Of a DNA stretch of 64,000 nucleotides, positions 22,047 to 33,077 are shown piece by piece; the first letter of the stretch is position 1, and each line of letters starts with the position of its first letter. Made by a program: the position numbers and the translations under genes. This DNA is from Galaxea fascicularis (Eukaryota > Cnidaria > Anthozoa > Scleractinia > Euphylliidae): positions 3,221,333 to 3,285,332 of the forward strand of contig OX419343.1 of NCBI GenBank assembly GCA_948470475.1, in the 5' to 3' direction. Below the pieces are notes generated by a model, which did no database searches, was not told the origin of the DNA, and worked only from the letters and a program-made list of their open reading frames with translations.

Positions 22047-22814
22047 ATAAGTTTGTATGTTTTCATCACCTGTCTGGTGGACAATGTCGCTGGGTGTGGA
22101 AGAAAATTTGCGTATCGTATAACATAAAATCTAGGCGGGTTTTTCAACCAATCAAACATCTCTCAGAAAGGAAATGATAGGATGTGAGATTATTTTGACA
22201 AGCAATCGAGGACTTGCCGTACGTATGCTGAAAATTGACAATGATAAGAGTAACCGAAGACAATAGTTATTGTTTCATAAACCCCCCAGGGTAGCATTGC
22301 CCATTACACAGCATACTGTTAATTATTATCTGTCATTCTCGAAACCCAAGCATCTTGAGTTATGATTTAATTTCATTATTATTTGATAAGTGAAAGTTTT
22401 AAGATTCCGTCATTTTTGCCTCCTAGAGCTTTGTTTTCGATAAAGTATTGTATGCTTTCGCATTTCTAGTCGCTTCATTCGTCCTTCCCTCATCTGATCT
22501 CCACAAAAAAAAAAAAAACGGAAACGATTTTAAAGAAATAAATGAGTTCTGAGCCTAAACACATCCCCCGGTGTCTCCAGGAAGTCTGCACTATTGTCGT
22601 TTAAAAGAGGTATTCGTTCTCTGGTGCCCTTGGGTCGTTAAACCATCTATTTTGGAGATCCTGTATTTATATTCAAGAGACAGATGCTCACAATTCGCGA
22701 TACCGTTGTGAATCAATTTGTGGGATTTGCAAACCGTGGTCGACCCGTTTGATTTCTTACTGAGAATTTTGGTAAGTAAATCCCAACGATCAGCCCGGTT
22801 AGGTGACATAGAAA
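22047..22814. other. No recognised gene
   Basis: The minus-strand frame 22591-22833 has a reasonable residue composition but no recognised domain. It runs into the MITE at 22821, so it is not called as a gene. Confidence 0.3.
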
Positions 22815-22820
22815 ACAGAT

Positions 22821-23217
22821 CAGGGGCACCCAACGAGAATCTAGTTCAAAACTACTTAAACATAGCATTGTTAAACTTATTTTAGTATTAAACAGTAGAT
22901 ATAGGTATATTTTTATCCCCTAAAAATTTTTCATCTGTTCGGATTTCCTAGCTGAAAGTCTAGTGATCCGAAAATTATAGGGATCAAAACTCACCTTTTC
23001 GAAAATTTCAGCCAGAAAAAAGGCTCCCGAAAATTCTAGGTGACGTTTTAACGGTAAAAATCCGTTAAAAATGGGTAATTATAGTAGTTTTTAGATGTTC
23101 GAAAATCTTAGGAGAGGCAGGCAAGCAAGAAATTTTACAACAAATGTTCCGAAAATTCTAGATGTCAAATCGTCTTCCGAACAGATATTTTCCGAAAATT
23201 GTCGTTGGGTGCCCCTG
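22821..23217. mobile_element. 397-bp hAT-like MITE with perfect 16-bp TIRs
   Basis: Termini CAGGGGCACCCAACGA and its exact inverse are flanked by ACAGAT on both sides (22815-22820 and 23218-23223). The CAGGG start and short interior suggest a non-autonomous hAT-type element. The interior repeats the motif CCGAAAATTCTAG in both orientations. Confidence 0.85.
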
Positions 23218-23944
23218 ACAGATATTAGCTAAAATCTTTGACAGAAAATGTCATGGTGCGATTCCGTAAAAACCGGGAAAAGCCATTGACATCCGGCGTC
23301 TAACATTAGGCTGTACACTTAGTGTCAGTAATGCGTACTCCTTCATGAAAAAAGTTTGATATCATTCACTCCTGTATTCCAAAGCCATCGGTTCTTTGAT
23401 AACAGTTGTAAGGGAAGTGGCTTGAGCCCAATTCAAGGATAACGTATTTTTCTTCAGAATTCCTGATTTTCTTAAATGATCGTCCGCTCTTAAAACATAC
23501 TTTAGTCCCTTTATGCATTCAATTACTTCATGTTTTCTTCTATGTTCTTGATATCGTACCCCACTTTTTGTAAACACTTTCGACCAAGGGAGATCTTAAA
23601 ATATCGCAAACGACTTCAAACTCAGCCGGGAAAGGAGTGTCGTTGGCCTTTGCATGATGAAACAACAGGAGAAGCTAAGTTTTAACCCTATTAACTGCCA
23701 GGAGTGCTAAACCTCTAACTTTTAGTCACATTTTCGATACATTATAAAGCAAACAGGTGACGAGAATAGACAAATTTATCACTTGGAGGATTTTAAATTG
23801 GAGTAATTTACAAGAAAATCACATTGACAGCTTGAAGGAAGAATTGCCAATCAGATCTTAAAGGGTTCAGGGTAGATATGCATCGATTGAATTTGTTGTT
23901 AATTCTAACATAAAACATCTCGAAAGATTCTCTGATTCAACGAA

Positions 23945-24098
23945 TTGCTGTTTGCCTGTTTCAAAGCGAGTCTCACTTTCAGTGGTGCACAACCATTCGG
24001 CAAATGAAAACTAGTTGTGCATTTTCACGCAAAACAAACTCATTTTCATTTTAATGGTAGTACACCAAGACTCGCCTTGAAACAAAGGCAAACAGCAA
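23945..24098. mobile_element. Palindromic MITE, GCGAGTCT family
   Basis: TTGCTGTTTGCCTGTTTCAA then AGCGAGTCTC at the left is mirrored by GACTCGCCTTGAAACAAAGG then CAAACAGCAA at the right. It shares the TTTCAAAGCGAGTCT core with the elements at 10430 and 48820. Confidence 0.75.
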
Positions 24099-25576
24099 AA
24101 TTTTCGGAAATATTTGGTGGCGCTCTCCGCTTGGAAACCGACATTCTATTTCTGCTATATATCAATTATTGTACGTGGCTATTGTAAGTGGTTCTATACC
24201 GTTACTTTGATTTTCTTGAAGAATTGCTATTTAATCCTTTGCCTTTATATCCGGCAAGCGTAGGGGTAACGGGCTCTCAAAATTAAATTGCGACTGGATC
24301 AGTGGAAAATAAAAACTTTAATCCGGTGATTTTATCTCAGTCGCGACACTTCGTAGAAGTTTTCTTCCATTTGTTCTGTGTAGTGATATGATGAAAGCCT
24401 CTTACAAAGTTATGTTGGAAACTCTGACCAAAGCATATCCAAGATTGTGCGAAGTACCTGGAACCATTCTCGATCGAAGGGCTTTCTGGTTCCCTTTGTC
24501 GGCAGGGACGTTGCTCAACATAACTAGCCTCAGGGTTCATTCTGAGTGCACATTGTACCATGCATTTGTTCCCCGCTCTTATTTTGGATTGCTAGCTAGC
24601 ACGTCGTTCCTTTTTAAATCGATCACGTCACTTGTCCTTAAACGCTTAAAACATATATCCCTGAAAGTCACCAGACAGTAAAAGGTTGTGGCCCTGAGTC
24701 TCCCCACATATTTTCAGTCCTCTACTGTTGCGAGGTAACCTGCCTTGTAACATCGGAAAAATTATGATGAGAGATGGTAAATTCGGAAAAATTGTAATTT
24801 TGTCTTTATCAATATTTTATAGGCATTTGCTTAATACCATTGTGAAGGTATCAATTGATAAAGCATGATGATACTGACCCATCAAAGTACTGGAAAATGC
24901 TGGAAATCAAGCACGTTTAGCCGTTTCCGATAACCAAACGCAATTATCTAAATGGCTACGGAGATGTGTTTTAATTGTCGCTATAAACAGAATACTGCCA
25001 GGACCGCTGCCAAAGAAATTATCTGGTGAATAGATGGGTCGCTGCTACAACGATAAGATCGCTTTGATATTACAGGAGTAATCCTGTAGCTCCTCCAGAC
25101 CTACATTTTCATTGGTCCCTATGACCTGTAGCTTCGTTTGTTATCAGGGCTTGGGGTATTGTTTGTGTTCTGTCATCTATTGTTTCGTTCTCCAATAACA
25201 GATCTCGTCTGGAGTGCTACGGGGAGTGATTGGTCAATTACTCTGACCAATCACAAGACGACGACAACTCAGTGAACCAATCAGCATGCAGGCAACGGGC
25301 TAAGCGCACTGAGGAAAATGCGCGCGTGCAACTAGCAATTAGTTTTGGTTTTGCCTCTCACGAGTGGCTGAGGAAGTGGCGTGAGTTTTGTCAACCAATT
25401 ACAGTGAATAAAAGTAAAGCCAAAGCAAACGCGAACTACTTTCGACACTCAATTGAAAACCGCTCTAATATTATGGCAAGCCATCATACCGTACCTTACT
25501 ATCGTTAAAGAAACAAATTATGGCAAAAAAGAACTACAGACTATCACCTTTATTTACCGGGTATTATGTGTTTCAG
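24099..25576. other. No gene seen; possible dispersed repeat before the secreted-protein exon
   Basis: Frames 24388-24681 and 25230-25508 show no domain. The block from about 25325 to 25475 has CCAATTACAGTGAATAAA and TACTTTCGACACTCAATTGA, which looks like a dispersed repeat rather than a gene, but I cannot delimit it. Confidence 0.3.
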
Positions 25577-25581
25577 GTAAC

Positions 25582-26800
25582 ATGCAGAGAACGATTTTTC
25601 TAGCTCTTGGGATGATATGTCTCATAGTTGTTGGATTCGTGGCCGAGAGCGAAGCAAGAAAAGGTTGCGCACCGTCAAGTGGTTCAAGAAGAATCTTTGA
25701 CGTTTGTAAGAGAAACAAAATAAAGAAAAAGACTGCCAAGATAGAAAATTTATCAGATGAAAAATTCACAAGGTAAATAAGTACCCCATACCGTTTAGAA
25801 AATACCCGAAGACAATAAGCAGTGAAAGGAAAATGCTTCTCGATAACTTTTGATCAGTGAATGCGTTAACGTTAGGATTCCATCCATACGGCTCACATAC
25901 ACATACAGTGTACTCCTCATTTCAGGGTAAATAAGTTTAAAAGCTTTGGACCTCGATCGAAAATGTAAAACTGTCTGATGTTGGTTCTACAAAGTAGTAA
26001 ACGAAAAGAATAAGCATTCTCTCTTTTGCCCCCTCGTTTGGTTTGCCTAGCGGCCAAGAACTTTGTAGATTTCTTGTCGAGCGATGTACCAGGATGCATA
26101 TCCAGTTTTGCATCGCCAACATATAATTGCGAAAGGCGGTAAAATGGACGAATGTGATCCTTCATACGTCATGTTATTTTCAGAACCCAAATGCTTTCAA
26201 ATGATGTAGTTTAATTGACCAGACCTCAAACCCACTGGTCACATCACAACCCAAATTGCCTTACGAAGCATTTCTTGCAACGCAATTAAATTAATCGTTG
26301 AGATAATTGATTACAAAAGGAGATACAGACAGCTGTTGATGATTTGTGATTAACACATAACGTGACATTCAAATAGAACTGTGTTGTATTCGGCTCGATA
26401 TTGATACGAACGTAGGGTTTGAAGTCTGTTAAAACTCACATCATTTGAGAGTATTTGTCCTCTGTGCTATCGCGTTCTGAAAATAAAGTGATGTATAAAG
26501 AATTTCTCCTTCGAACAAACTTGAACAAAAAGAGCCAAGGAATAAAAAACGACTGCCGCGATTTAATGACAACCGAATGCAATTCACCATCCTCCATTTT
26601 ATCGCCTTCCATAATAATATGTTGGCGATGCAAAACTGGGTATGCGTCCTGTTATATGGCTGGGCAAAAAAATCTACAAAGTCCTGCACCGATGAGCCGC
26701 GGGCTGTCGGACCGTGGGCCGTGGCATGGGTCGCGGGCCTGCTTTTAGCCAAACGTCTACCCCGGCCTTGTGAGGAAACTTGCCTCTCTCTCTCTCTCTC

Positions 26801-26872
<72 letters not shown>

Positions 26873-27019
26873 AGCCGGCCGCGATTTCTTTTTCCTCTCC
26901 ATTTATTTTTTTCATGTATTTGTAATATTGTTCTTGTTTTCTTCGTGTTCTGCAGAGATCAAGACCTCGAGAAACGGGATTTTGAAGATTTTTGGGAGTT
27001 TCAGCGAACTGAAGCCTAA
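25582..27019 (+). CDS. Predicted small secreted protein, two coding exons, 84 residues
   Basis: Coding exon 1 is 25582-25772, within an exon that begins at 25577 after the acceptor TGTTTCAG and ends at a GTAAAT donor. Coding exon 2 is 26956-27019, after the acceptor GTTCTGCAG; stop TAA is at 27017-27019. The splice splits an AGA codon and keeps frame. The chosen ATG (25582) follows the acceptor by five bases and opens a clear signal peptide (MQRTIFLALGMICLIVVGFV), with cleavage likely after AESEA. The mature part is basic, with two cysteines (KGCAPS and FDVCKRN) and a KIKKK tract. It ends in an acidic, aromatic tail (KRDFEDFWEF). A KR pair could be a processing site, so a peptide precursor is possible. 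No family recognised. AATAAA lies at 27091. The intron holds an inverted repeat and a CT/TA microsatellite. Confidence 0.6.
26041..26690. repeat. Inverted repeat in the intron of the secreted-protein gene
   Basis: About 100 bp around 26041-26155 reappears inverted at about 26583-26682. The shared core is TATGTTGGCGATGCAAAACT followed by AAATCTACAAAG. Similarity is moderate (about 80 percent by eye). The arms may be TIRs of an old element; ends are not defined. Confidence 0.55.
26783..26864. repeat. Compound microsatellite (CT)n(TA)n
   Basis: About ten CT units run directly into about thirty TA units, inside the intron before 26956. Translated tyrosine-isoleucine frames on both strands are artefacts. 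Confidence 0.95.
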
Positions 27020-28289
27020 TATGCATTAGTTGTAAACATTCTAGTATTTCATATTCAAGGCATAATCTACGGTCTTGTATATTCGTAAGGAATAAATTCT
27101 CGATAATTTCACTGGTTTATATCGCCAATTGTGATTAACACATTCCTTGTTGAAAATAAAATCACAAACAGTAAAGGATTGGTATCGTACCAATGGAAAT
27201 CGTTCATGATATGTTTCAGAGTCGTAGATTCTACCTGGGGAGTCTTTCGTTTCTATTCATTGAGCTGATTAATTGGAAACTGAACTTGTTTCCCGTTAAG
27301 AGAACACGCCCATGAGCCTACCCTGTCAATAAACACCCCTCTAGCGGTCTTCTTTGGGAACAAATGGGGTTGGTTTCTTAAGAAACTGTGGTGCTGCGTT
27401 GGTGGGATAACTTGCGGTGCAGCCTGACTCGTCACTCGAGACCTTGGTGAAAACCGAGATATAGCGTACACCGGCGGTATGTTCACTGTCTGCGACGCAG
27501 GCTACGGTGAGAGAGTGGTAAACGAAAATGGGTTTTATAACTCGAGCACTTTAAGGCCTGAGTTTAAGGGTATGTTCCGAAATATGGATTATCATCAATA
27601 TCTTTCTCCAGATTTTGTATTCTTTTGCCTTAACATATAATTTTGATCACGTGACCAAAACATGAGACATTTGTAAATCAGTGAATTGGTGGCGCATTTC
27701 TTCGTTACAAGTAAATAAATCAGCGTTTTTAATAGGAATTTAATGTATGTAACTTTCTACGCTTGGAGTGATTGTTCTCAAGTTTTAGTTTTTAAATTAT
27801 CAACAGCCAAAGCTAAATTATGGTCTGAAAACCTTTGCCCTTATAAAATTTTTGTACATAACGATGGACAGTGTAACGTATTGCGTCGTTCCGTAAATAT
27901 TCAACCAGAGGAGAGGATAAACTCAACCAACATTTATTCGAACAATTCAGCGTAGCCCGAGAATACAATCTACCGCCTAAAGCCCGCGTTACATCAAAAC
28001 GAGGTTAATTACGTCATACACCACAGACGATCATTCCAAACGTGAGGTGCTGGAAATGATCAATCTGCGTAAGAAAAGCCTTCTTATTCGATATTAAGTT
28101 GTAAAAGCGTCACCTATTCCCCAAATATGTGATTTTTTTTTCAAATAGTCACGTGACATGTCACATGATCTATAAAAAATATTTTATACTTAAAAATGGG
28201 CAAGAACGGCATGCTACCCACATATAAGGCACTAATACATTACAATCCTACATATATAAATACACCAACTGACAAAAACACCTACCTCC
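27020..28289. other. 3' UTR of the secreted-protein gene, then no gene
   Basis: AATAAA at 27091-27096 is a good polyadenylation signal 72 bp after the stop. The block AAGAAACTGTGGTGCTGCGT at 27378 repeats that near 16643. Plus frame 27743-27955 has no recognised domain. Confidence 0.45.
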
Positions 28290-28632
28290 ACTAACACGCA
28301 CTTACCTACAATTATACTCACTTCTCATTTGTACTCACATACATTCACTTATCCTCACTTACGTTCATATATACTCACTTGCCTTCAATTATACTCACTT
28401 CTCTTCATCTGTACTCACTTGCTTGCATTTATACTCACTTGCCTGCACTTATACTCACCTGCTTGCATTTGTACTCACCTGCTTGCATTTGTACTCACTT
28501 GCCTGCATTTGTACTCACTTGCTTGCATTTATACTCACTTGCCTGCATTTATACTCACTTGCCTGCATTTATACTCACTTGCCTACATTTATACTCACTT
28601 ACCTGCATTTATAATCACTTGCTTGCATTTAT

Positions 28633-28634
<2 letters not shown>
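28290..28634 (+). repeat. 20-bp minisatellite, left block
   Basis: Degenerate tandem copies of TACTCACTTGCCTGCATTTA. It opens with a non-repeated leader (CACTAACACGCACTTACCTA, from about 28289) that recurs inverted at the right edge of the window. Because 20 is not a multiple of 3, the array stays open in several frames (HLYSLACIYTH-like repeats); these are not genes. The block resumes at 29914 after a LINE insertion. Confidence 0.9.
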
Positions 28635-28663
<29 letters not shown>

Positions 28664-29913
28664 TATTGCTTCTATGGCGCACGATACATGAGAAGATGCT
28701 CTCGTGCGCTTTACAATGACAAAACTATAATTCTACTATTTACAATCAAATCAGTTACATGAAAAATGGAAAAATCTAAAGCTAATTAATATTCCAACTA
28801 TAAAATTGCATAATATTTACTATAAAATTCATACTTGATCAGATATTCTGTAGATTATAAGCTTTCCGAAATAAATGAGTCTTGAGGGCTTTCTTGAATG
28901 TTTGTACATTTTGAGAATAGCGAACTGCACGTGGTAATTTGTTCCATAAAGCTGGTGCAGCCGCTACAAAGCTACGATCACCTAATGTCTTTAGAGTTTT
29001 TACTCGAGGAGGCTGAAGAAGAAGTTCATTAGTAGATCTAAGATTGTATGTACACTGAGTCCTTAGGGTGATCAATTCAGTTAAATACGCTGGTGCAAGA
29101 CCTTGGATTGCCTTAAAAGTGATGAGCAGTATCTTAAACTGAATACGAAATTTAATGGGTAACCAATGTAACATTTTAAGGGAGGGGGAAATGTGATCGA
29201 AACGCCCTACGTTACAAATAAGTCTTGCTGCTGAATTTTGTACCCGTTGGAGTTTGTAAAGTTCAGTGGCTGGTAGACCGTATAGTATACTGTTACAATA
29301 GTCCAAGCGACTCGTGACAAAGGCATTGACCAGGATCTGCGTGGTTTCAGGACTGAGGAATTTCCTAATTCTTCTTATGTTATACAAGTGAAAAAAGGCA
29401 GATTTGCATAGGCGATTGATGTGGCTGTCTAGTTTGAGCTGGTTATCGAGCCGGCATCCGAGGTTCTTGACTTCAGAAGACGAAGAAACTTCCGCCGTTC
29501 CCACATTGATCGAATCAATGTTGACTTTCGCCAGTTGCTGCCTAGTCCCAATAACTAGAAATTCCGTTTTGTCATCATTTATCTTCAGACGATCAGCCAG
29601 CATCCACTTCCTTATGTCGTTGATACACGCTTCCATGGCTGCCACTGCGTTGGCGGCGTGTTCAGGGTCGGGTTTAAACGCAACATAGAGCTGAGTATCG
29701 TCGGCGTACGCATGGACTTGAGGGAGGTGTCGCTCAGTGATAGTAAAGAGCTTGCTGGCGTAAAGAACAAAGAGAAGAGGACCTAGGCAGGAACCTTGCG
29801 GGACACCACATTTCACTTCGAACTTTTTAGATGTATGACCATTGATCGACACTGACTGGGAGCGCTGGAATAGATACGACTTGAACCACGAGAGCACGTT
29901 ACCAGAGATACCA
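28635..29913 (-). mobile_element. 5'-truncated non-LTR retrotransposon (CR1/L2-like) with (TAA)n tail
   Basis: The element sits inside the 20-bp minisatellite. Its 3' end is at the left, a TAA/TTA microsatellite tail (28635-28661) preceded on the minus strand by about 180 bp of 3' UTR. The 5' end is cut off within the reverse transcriptase at about 29912. Only two or three bases could be a target duplication. The open frame suggests a recent insertion. Confidence 0.85.
28839..29912 (-). CDS. Reverse transcriptase fragment of the LINE, C-terminal half
   Basis: The frame is open from the truncation point to a stop at 28839-28841. It starts inside the reverse transcriptase palm, with WFKSYL, then GVPQGSCLGPLLF (motif 4-type) and the catalytic YADD at about residues 64-67 counted from the methionine at 29897. 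Thumb-type sequence follows (LGCRLDNQLKLDSHI, LVNAFVTSRLDYCNS, LQRVQNSAARLI, LHWLPI), as in CR1/L2/Rex1-type non-LTR elements. The fingers, the first catalytic Asp and the endonuclease are missing, so this copy cannot be autonomous. Untruncated relatives carry an endonuclease upstream. No internal stop is seen. Confidence 0.85.
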   Translation of the reverse strand, partial: GISGNVLSWFKSYLFQRSQSVSINGHTSKKFEVKCGVPQGSCLGPLLFVLYASKLFTITERHLPQVHAYADDTQLYVAFKPDPEHAANAVAAMEACINDIRKWMLADRLKINDDKTEFLVIGTRQQLAKVNIDSINVGTAEVSSSSEVKNLGCRLDNQLKLDSHINRLCKSAFFHLYNIRRIRKFLSPETTQILVNAFVTSRLDYCNSILYGLPATELYKLQRVQNSAARLICNVGRFDHISPSLKMLHWLPIKFRIQFKILLITFKAIQGLAPAYLTELITLRTQCTYNLRSTNELLLQPPRVKTLKTLGDRSFVAAAPALWNKLPRAVRYSQNVQTFKKALKTHLFRKAYNLQNI

Positions 29914-31046
29914 ACTCACTTGCCTGCATTTGTACTTACGTCCCTGCATTTGTACTCACTTGCCTCAGCATTCATACTCACTTGCTTCCATTTGTACTCA
30001 CTTGCTTGTATTTAATACTCACTAGCCTGCATTTGTACTCACTTGCCTGCATTTATACTCACTAGCCTGCATTTGTACTCACTTGCCTGCATTTGTACTC
30101 ACTTGCCTGCATTTGTACTTACTTGCCTGCATTTATACTCACTTGCCTGTATTTATACTCACTTGCTTCCATTTGTACTCACTTGCTTGTATTTATAGTC
30201 ACTTGCCTTCATTTGTACTCACTTACATTCACTTATACTCACTTGCAATCACTTATAGTCACTTGCATTCATTTATACTCACTTGCCTTCATTTATACTC
30301 ACCGGCCTCCATTTGTATTCACTTACATTCACTCATACTCACTTACAATCACTTATACTCACTTGCCTCCATTTATACTCACTTGCATTCATTTATACTC
30401 ACTTACATTCACTTATACTCACTTGCCTTCATTTATACTCACTTGCCTTCATTTATACTCACTTACATTCACTTCTACTCACTTGCATTCATTTATATAC
30501 TCACTTGCATTCATTTATGCTCACTTCCCTTCATTTATACTCACTACCATTCACTTATGATCACTTGTGTTTATTTGTACTCACTTAATATACTTACTCG
30601 CATTCATTTGTACTCACTTGCCTTCATTTGTACTCACTTACAATCACTTATACCCACTTGGATTCATTCATACTCACTTGCACTCATTTATACTCACTTG
30701 CCTTCATTTATACTCACCTGCCTTCATTTGTACTCACTTGCCTGCATTTATACTCACTTGCATTCACTTACACTCACTTGCATTCATTCATACTCACTTG
30801 CATTCATTCATACTCACTTGCATTCATTTATACTCACTTGCATTCATTTATACTCACTTGCATTCATTTATACTAACTTACCTTCATTTATACTCACTAA
30901 CATTCACTTATGATCACTTGCCTTCATTTGCACTCACTTACACTCACTTATACTCACTTGCATTCATTTGTACTCACTTGCCTTCATTTATAATCACTTA
31001 TATTCACTTATGCTCACTTGCTTTCATTTGTACTCACTTGCCTTCA
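29914..31046 (+). repeat. 20-bp minisatellite, right block
   Basis: Continuation of the array at 28290 after the LINE. Units vary between CCTGCATTTA, CATTCATTTA, CCTTCATTTA and CATTCACTTA after TACTCACTTG. Variants cluster: CTGC forms near the LINE, TTCA forms further right. Overlapping open frames up to 276 codons here (30083-30913 and others) are by-products. Confidence 0.9.
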
Positions 31047-31406
31047 CACGTCTGAGCTTTCGAGTTCCACTGCTTTTAATCCTCAGAGAATTCGCTTCTT
31101 CCATCTGATCTGCAGTGGTGTTCTCGAGGAGTCCAGCGATTTCACCACAGCGAAAACTTGAAACACAAAGCTTTTTCCAATGCTTGAAGTCAGCATGTTT
31201 AGTACATCCTTTTCATAAAGGAGACTCTCATGGCCAGGTCTTGCTCTTTCTTCAGATTAATTTGCTTTAAGGATCTTAAATTCAAAGTTGAACCAAGAAT
31301 CCGTATTATTATCCGCTACTGAAGTCTCTGCTCATTTGTTTGACATGTGTGACCCTCGAATTGGCCAATCAGCAATTTACGTTCAGAATCTGAACGTAGA
31401 TACTCA
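31047..31406. other. No gene seen
   Basis: Unique sequence between the minisatellite and the repeat pair at 31407; no exon supported. Confidence 0.3.
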
Positions 31407-31830
31407 AATCTTGCAAAGACCATTGCAGGCTCTCCTCCCTCTCACCCGCCCCAATCTTCTAGCTTTTGACCGCGCGCCATTACAAAGCAAATCTCGGAAT
31501 AACCCATACGGAGAGTTCATAACATAACAACTTACGCTTAGACAAGCGCACGTGTCACACAGAAAAGTTTTTTGACAGCCGCCTTGACCCAAAAGGTCAT
31601 TTCCGGTTCGTTCTGATTGGTTCATTTCACTTTGACAATTTGACAGATCAAGAAAAAAAGGGGGGGGGGGGCAGAACTCAAATCTTACAAAGACCATTGC
31701 AGGCTCTCCCTTCTCTTGCCCGCCCTAATCCCCGAGCTTTGACCGCGCGCCACTCAAGAGCAAGTCGACGCGACCATCCCTCGGAATACCCAAATGGAGA
31801 GCCTGTTTGCAGGCTAGTCAGCCTCGGGAA
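31407..31830 (+). repeat. Two direct copies of a GCAGGCTCTCC repeat
   Basis: Copies at about 31410-31520 and 31680-31820 share CAAAGACCATTGCAGGCTCT, GACCGCGCGCCA, and CTCGGAATA followed by ACCCA. A third copy lies inverted at about 61190-61270. A poly(G) run (31662-31672) lies between the two. Small frames here are not genes. Confidence 0.65.
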
Positions 31831-32770
31831 CGGTCCGGGTCCATTCATCCAACTAGTAAACCAAGGCAACGGAACACGGAAATAACGTTCTTTAATTAAA
31901 CAAGATCAGTAGGTGGACCCACGAATTCTTTTGTCTGGCCGACAAAGAACAAATGACAGTCCCTCGACAGATCATTATTTAAGAAGCCCGAGTTGCAACA
32001 TGCTGGTCTAGGCCTTCAAAACGTTTCCCTCAACTGTAGGACCATTGCAACGGAGGTCACGACGAAGCTAGAAGAGAGCTACCCCAAGTTAATTACGGGT
32101 GGAGGAGGGCGGGGGTGGGAAGGTGAGAAACGCGGGTTCATGTTACATGTAAGATTTTAATTTTAATGAATGGGTAGACAAGGGCTTGAATTTCTAACTC
32201 TACCTATTAAACTTCTAGTGTTGGCGAATGCATCCAACCATTTGTGGAGGCATTGTTTTTCGGGGAAATCGGCCGATTGTACTAAAAATATTGCTTTGTA
32301 AATTGTAGAAAGAATAGAATAGGATATGGCGTCTTTTGTTGTGTGAAGCGCGTTGGTTATTAGTTTAATTAGTTAAGTTTAATGAACCGTAAAAGAGAAG
32401 AAAAATTGAGGGTCTTGGTTTTCGGAAAACGCACGTCAACAGTCGATAGCGAAAACTAAGACCCGGCAAAGAGTAGAATCACGTCTCTGTTGCAAATACA
32501 AATAAAAGAAAAAAAAGACAAGACGATTCAATCTTCACTTAACTAATAGGGAAGGGAGCTCCCCCCCCCACCCCCCCTCAACTTTTTGTGGAAAAAAAAA
32601 TTAGTAAAATACATTTCCAGAAATAAAAAGTACGTTTCCGGTCGGCTAAAGCTGGTGGACCTCACGGGAGAACATCGGCCAAGCCTGACGGAATAATTCT
32701 GCGTTAGAGTCAGCTCCCCCCTACTGCCCGCACTTTAAAAATTGCTCCGCGGGCCCTGTTCTAATCGTAT
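31831..32770. other. No gene seen
   Basis: Non-coding, with C- and A-rich runs near 32562-32600. No boundary or exon recognised. Confidence 0.3.
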
Positions 32771-33077
32771 TAGGGATTTAACGAGGACGGTGACGGTAAC
32801 GAGAACGCCACAAAACTGAATAGGCTTAATGAGCAAAAACAATGGTTCTGCACGTGCTTTTTGCATTTTGGTACATTTCTTTACCGTCCTCTGCAAAACA
32901 GCAACGTGAAATGACTACTATTAGGTTTTCTCGAGAACGTGAGCGTATGACGGCAAAATCCTTTTTCTTTTTCACTACTTTGACGTCATTCATACTAATT
33001 TAGTTCCTTGAGAGTTCGCCAGAAGTTCTATTTTTAAATGACGTTCTCGTTGCCGTCTTCGTTTCTTAAACTTCCTA
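32771..33077. mobile_element. MITE, TTTAACGAGGACGG family, copy 1
   Basis: The termini are near-inverted: ATTTAACGAGGACGGTGACG at the left and CGTTGCCGTCTTCGTTTCTT then AAA at the right. The interior matches 35083-35438 (TGGTACATTTCTTTACCGTC, then CTCTGCAAAACA, then TCTCGAGAACGTG). Confidence 0.65.

Noticed and set aside
22591..22833. Minus-strand gene of 80 codons
   Set aside because: The frame starts inside a hAT-like MITE. Reading past the element on the host side meets a stop, and no domain is recognised.
26441..27026. Proteins with long YIYIYI tracts
   Set aside because: They are translations of the TA microsatellite on both strands.
28329..31055. Open frames rich in HLYSL/THLPSFILT repeats
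   Set aside because: They come from the 20-bp minisatellite, which lacks stops in several frames. No start context, domain or codon bias suggests a gene. The same holds for frames at 62286-63390.
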